Assembly (NCBI GenBank): GCA_054601695.1
Contig: BAAHQB010000343.1
Coordinates: 1 to 64,000, forward strand
Source of the DNA: Amorphochlora amoebiformis
Taxonomy: Eukaryota; Cercozoa; Chlorarachniophyceae
Reading direction: 5' to 3'
Length of the DNA stretch: 64,000 nt
The notes under the pieces are model-generated. The model did no database searches and was not told where the DNA came from. It saw only the letters and a list, made by a program, of their open reading frames with translations. The translations under genes were made by a program, and so were the position numbers. Positions 63,941 to 64,000 of the stretch are shown piece after piece (within the stretch, counting starts at the first letter, position 1; each line of letters starts with the position of its first letter).

Positions 63941-64000
63941 TACCAAAATGAAGCATTTTTTTAAAGCGGTTTAAATTTTCTGTATTACATATATGTATAT

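Overview
This is nuclear DNA of a eukaryote. It has eleven protein genes, ten of them split or probably split by introns. No operons, tRNA, rRNA or CRISPR signal was seen. I built the gene models by hand from splice sites (GT-AG apart from one GC-AG), reading phase and remembered family motifs. No alignment was run. The host is probably a photosynthetic protist with a complex (secondary) plastid. A chlorophyll(ide) b reductase-like SDR and an atypical plastid-type SDR each open with a hydrophobic segment followed by a Ser/Thr/Arg-rich stretch, as in bipartite plastid leaders. Interstitial TTAGGG tracts suggest a TTAGGG telomere. Chlorarachniophytes or stramenopile algae would fit, but the window does not decide. 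Stop codons look standard.

Layout: APC2 (+, enters from the left edge, ends 12520); AMP deaminase (-, 13814-about 17340); RING plus RanBP2 zinc-finger protein (+, 17722-19909); secreted spondin-domain protein (-, 20804-21694); NOL-like SDR (-, 23176-29534); organellar tyrosyl-tRNA synthetase (+, 29853-42102, 20 exons); plastid-type atypical SDR (-, 42750-47857, 14 exons); REEP/HVA22 protein (+, 47896-49350); FTSJ1/TRM7 tRNA methyltransferase (-, 49929-53150); mitochondrial uS10-like protein (+, 53296-53838); DOT1-like methyltransferase (-, 54833 to at least 63412). Neighbours mostly alternate in strand, giving short divergent promoters (38, 145 and 318 bp between start codons) and convergent tails. 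The genes share no pathway: cell cycle, nucleotide metabolism, translation, plastid and chromatin functions are mixed.

Most of the window is intron. Exons are tiny (20-150 nt) and introns are filled with (TA)n, less often (GA)n/(CT)n, (TG)n or TTAGGG repeats.

The most unusual feature is a rule that holds across several genes. Introns carry extra, truncated copies of the adjacent exon. Copies lying downstream of an intact exon keep its 3' part plus the donor site. Copies lying upstream keep the acceptor plus the 5' part. Some have grown into satellite arrays: 72-bp units in the TyrRS gene and about 78-bp units, roughly 28 copies, in the DOT1-like gene. This looks like repeated tandem duplication with one breakpoint in the exon and one in the intronic TA tract, leaving strings of decoy splice sites around a still-readable gene. 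The NOL-like gene also lacks the exon that should carry the catalytic lysine, through real loss or assembly collapse.
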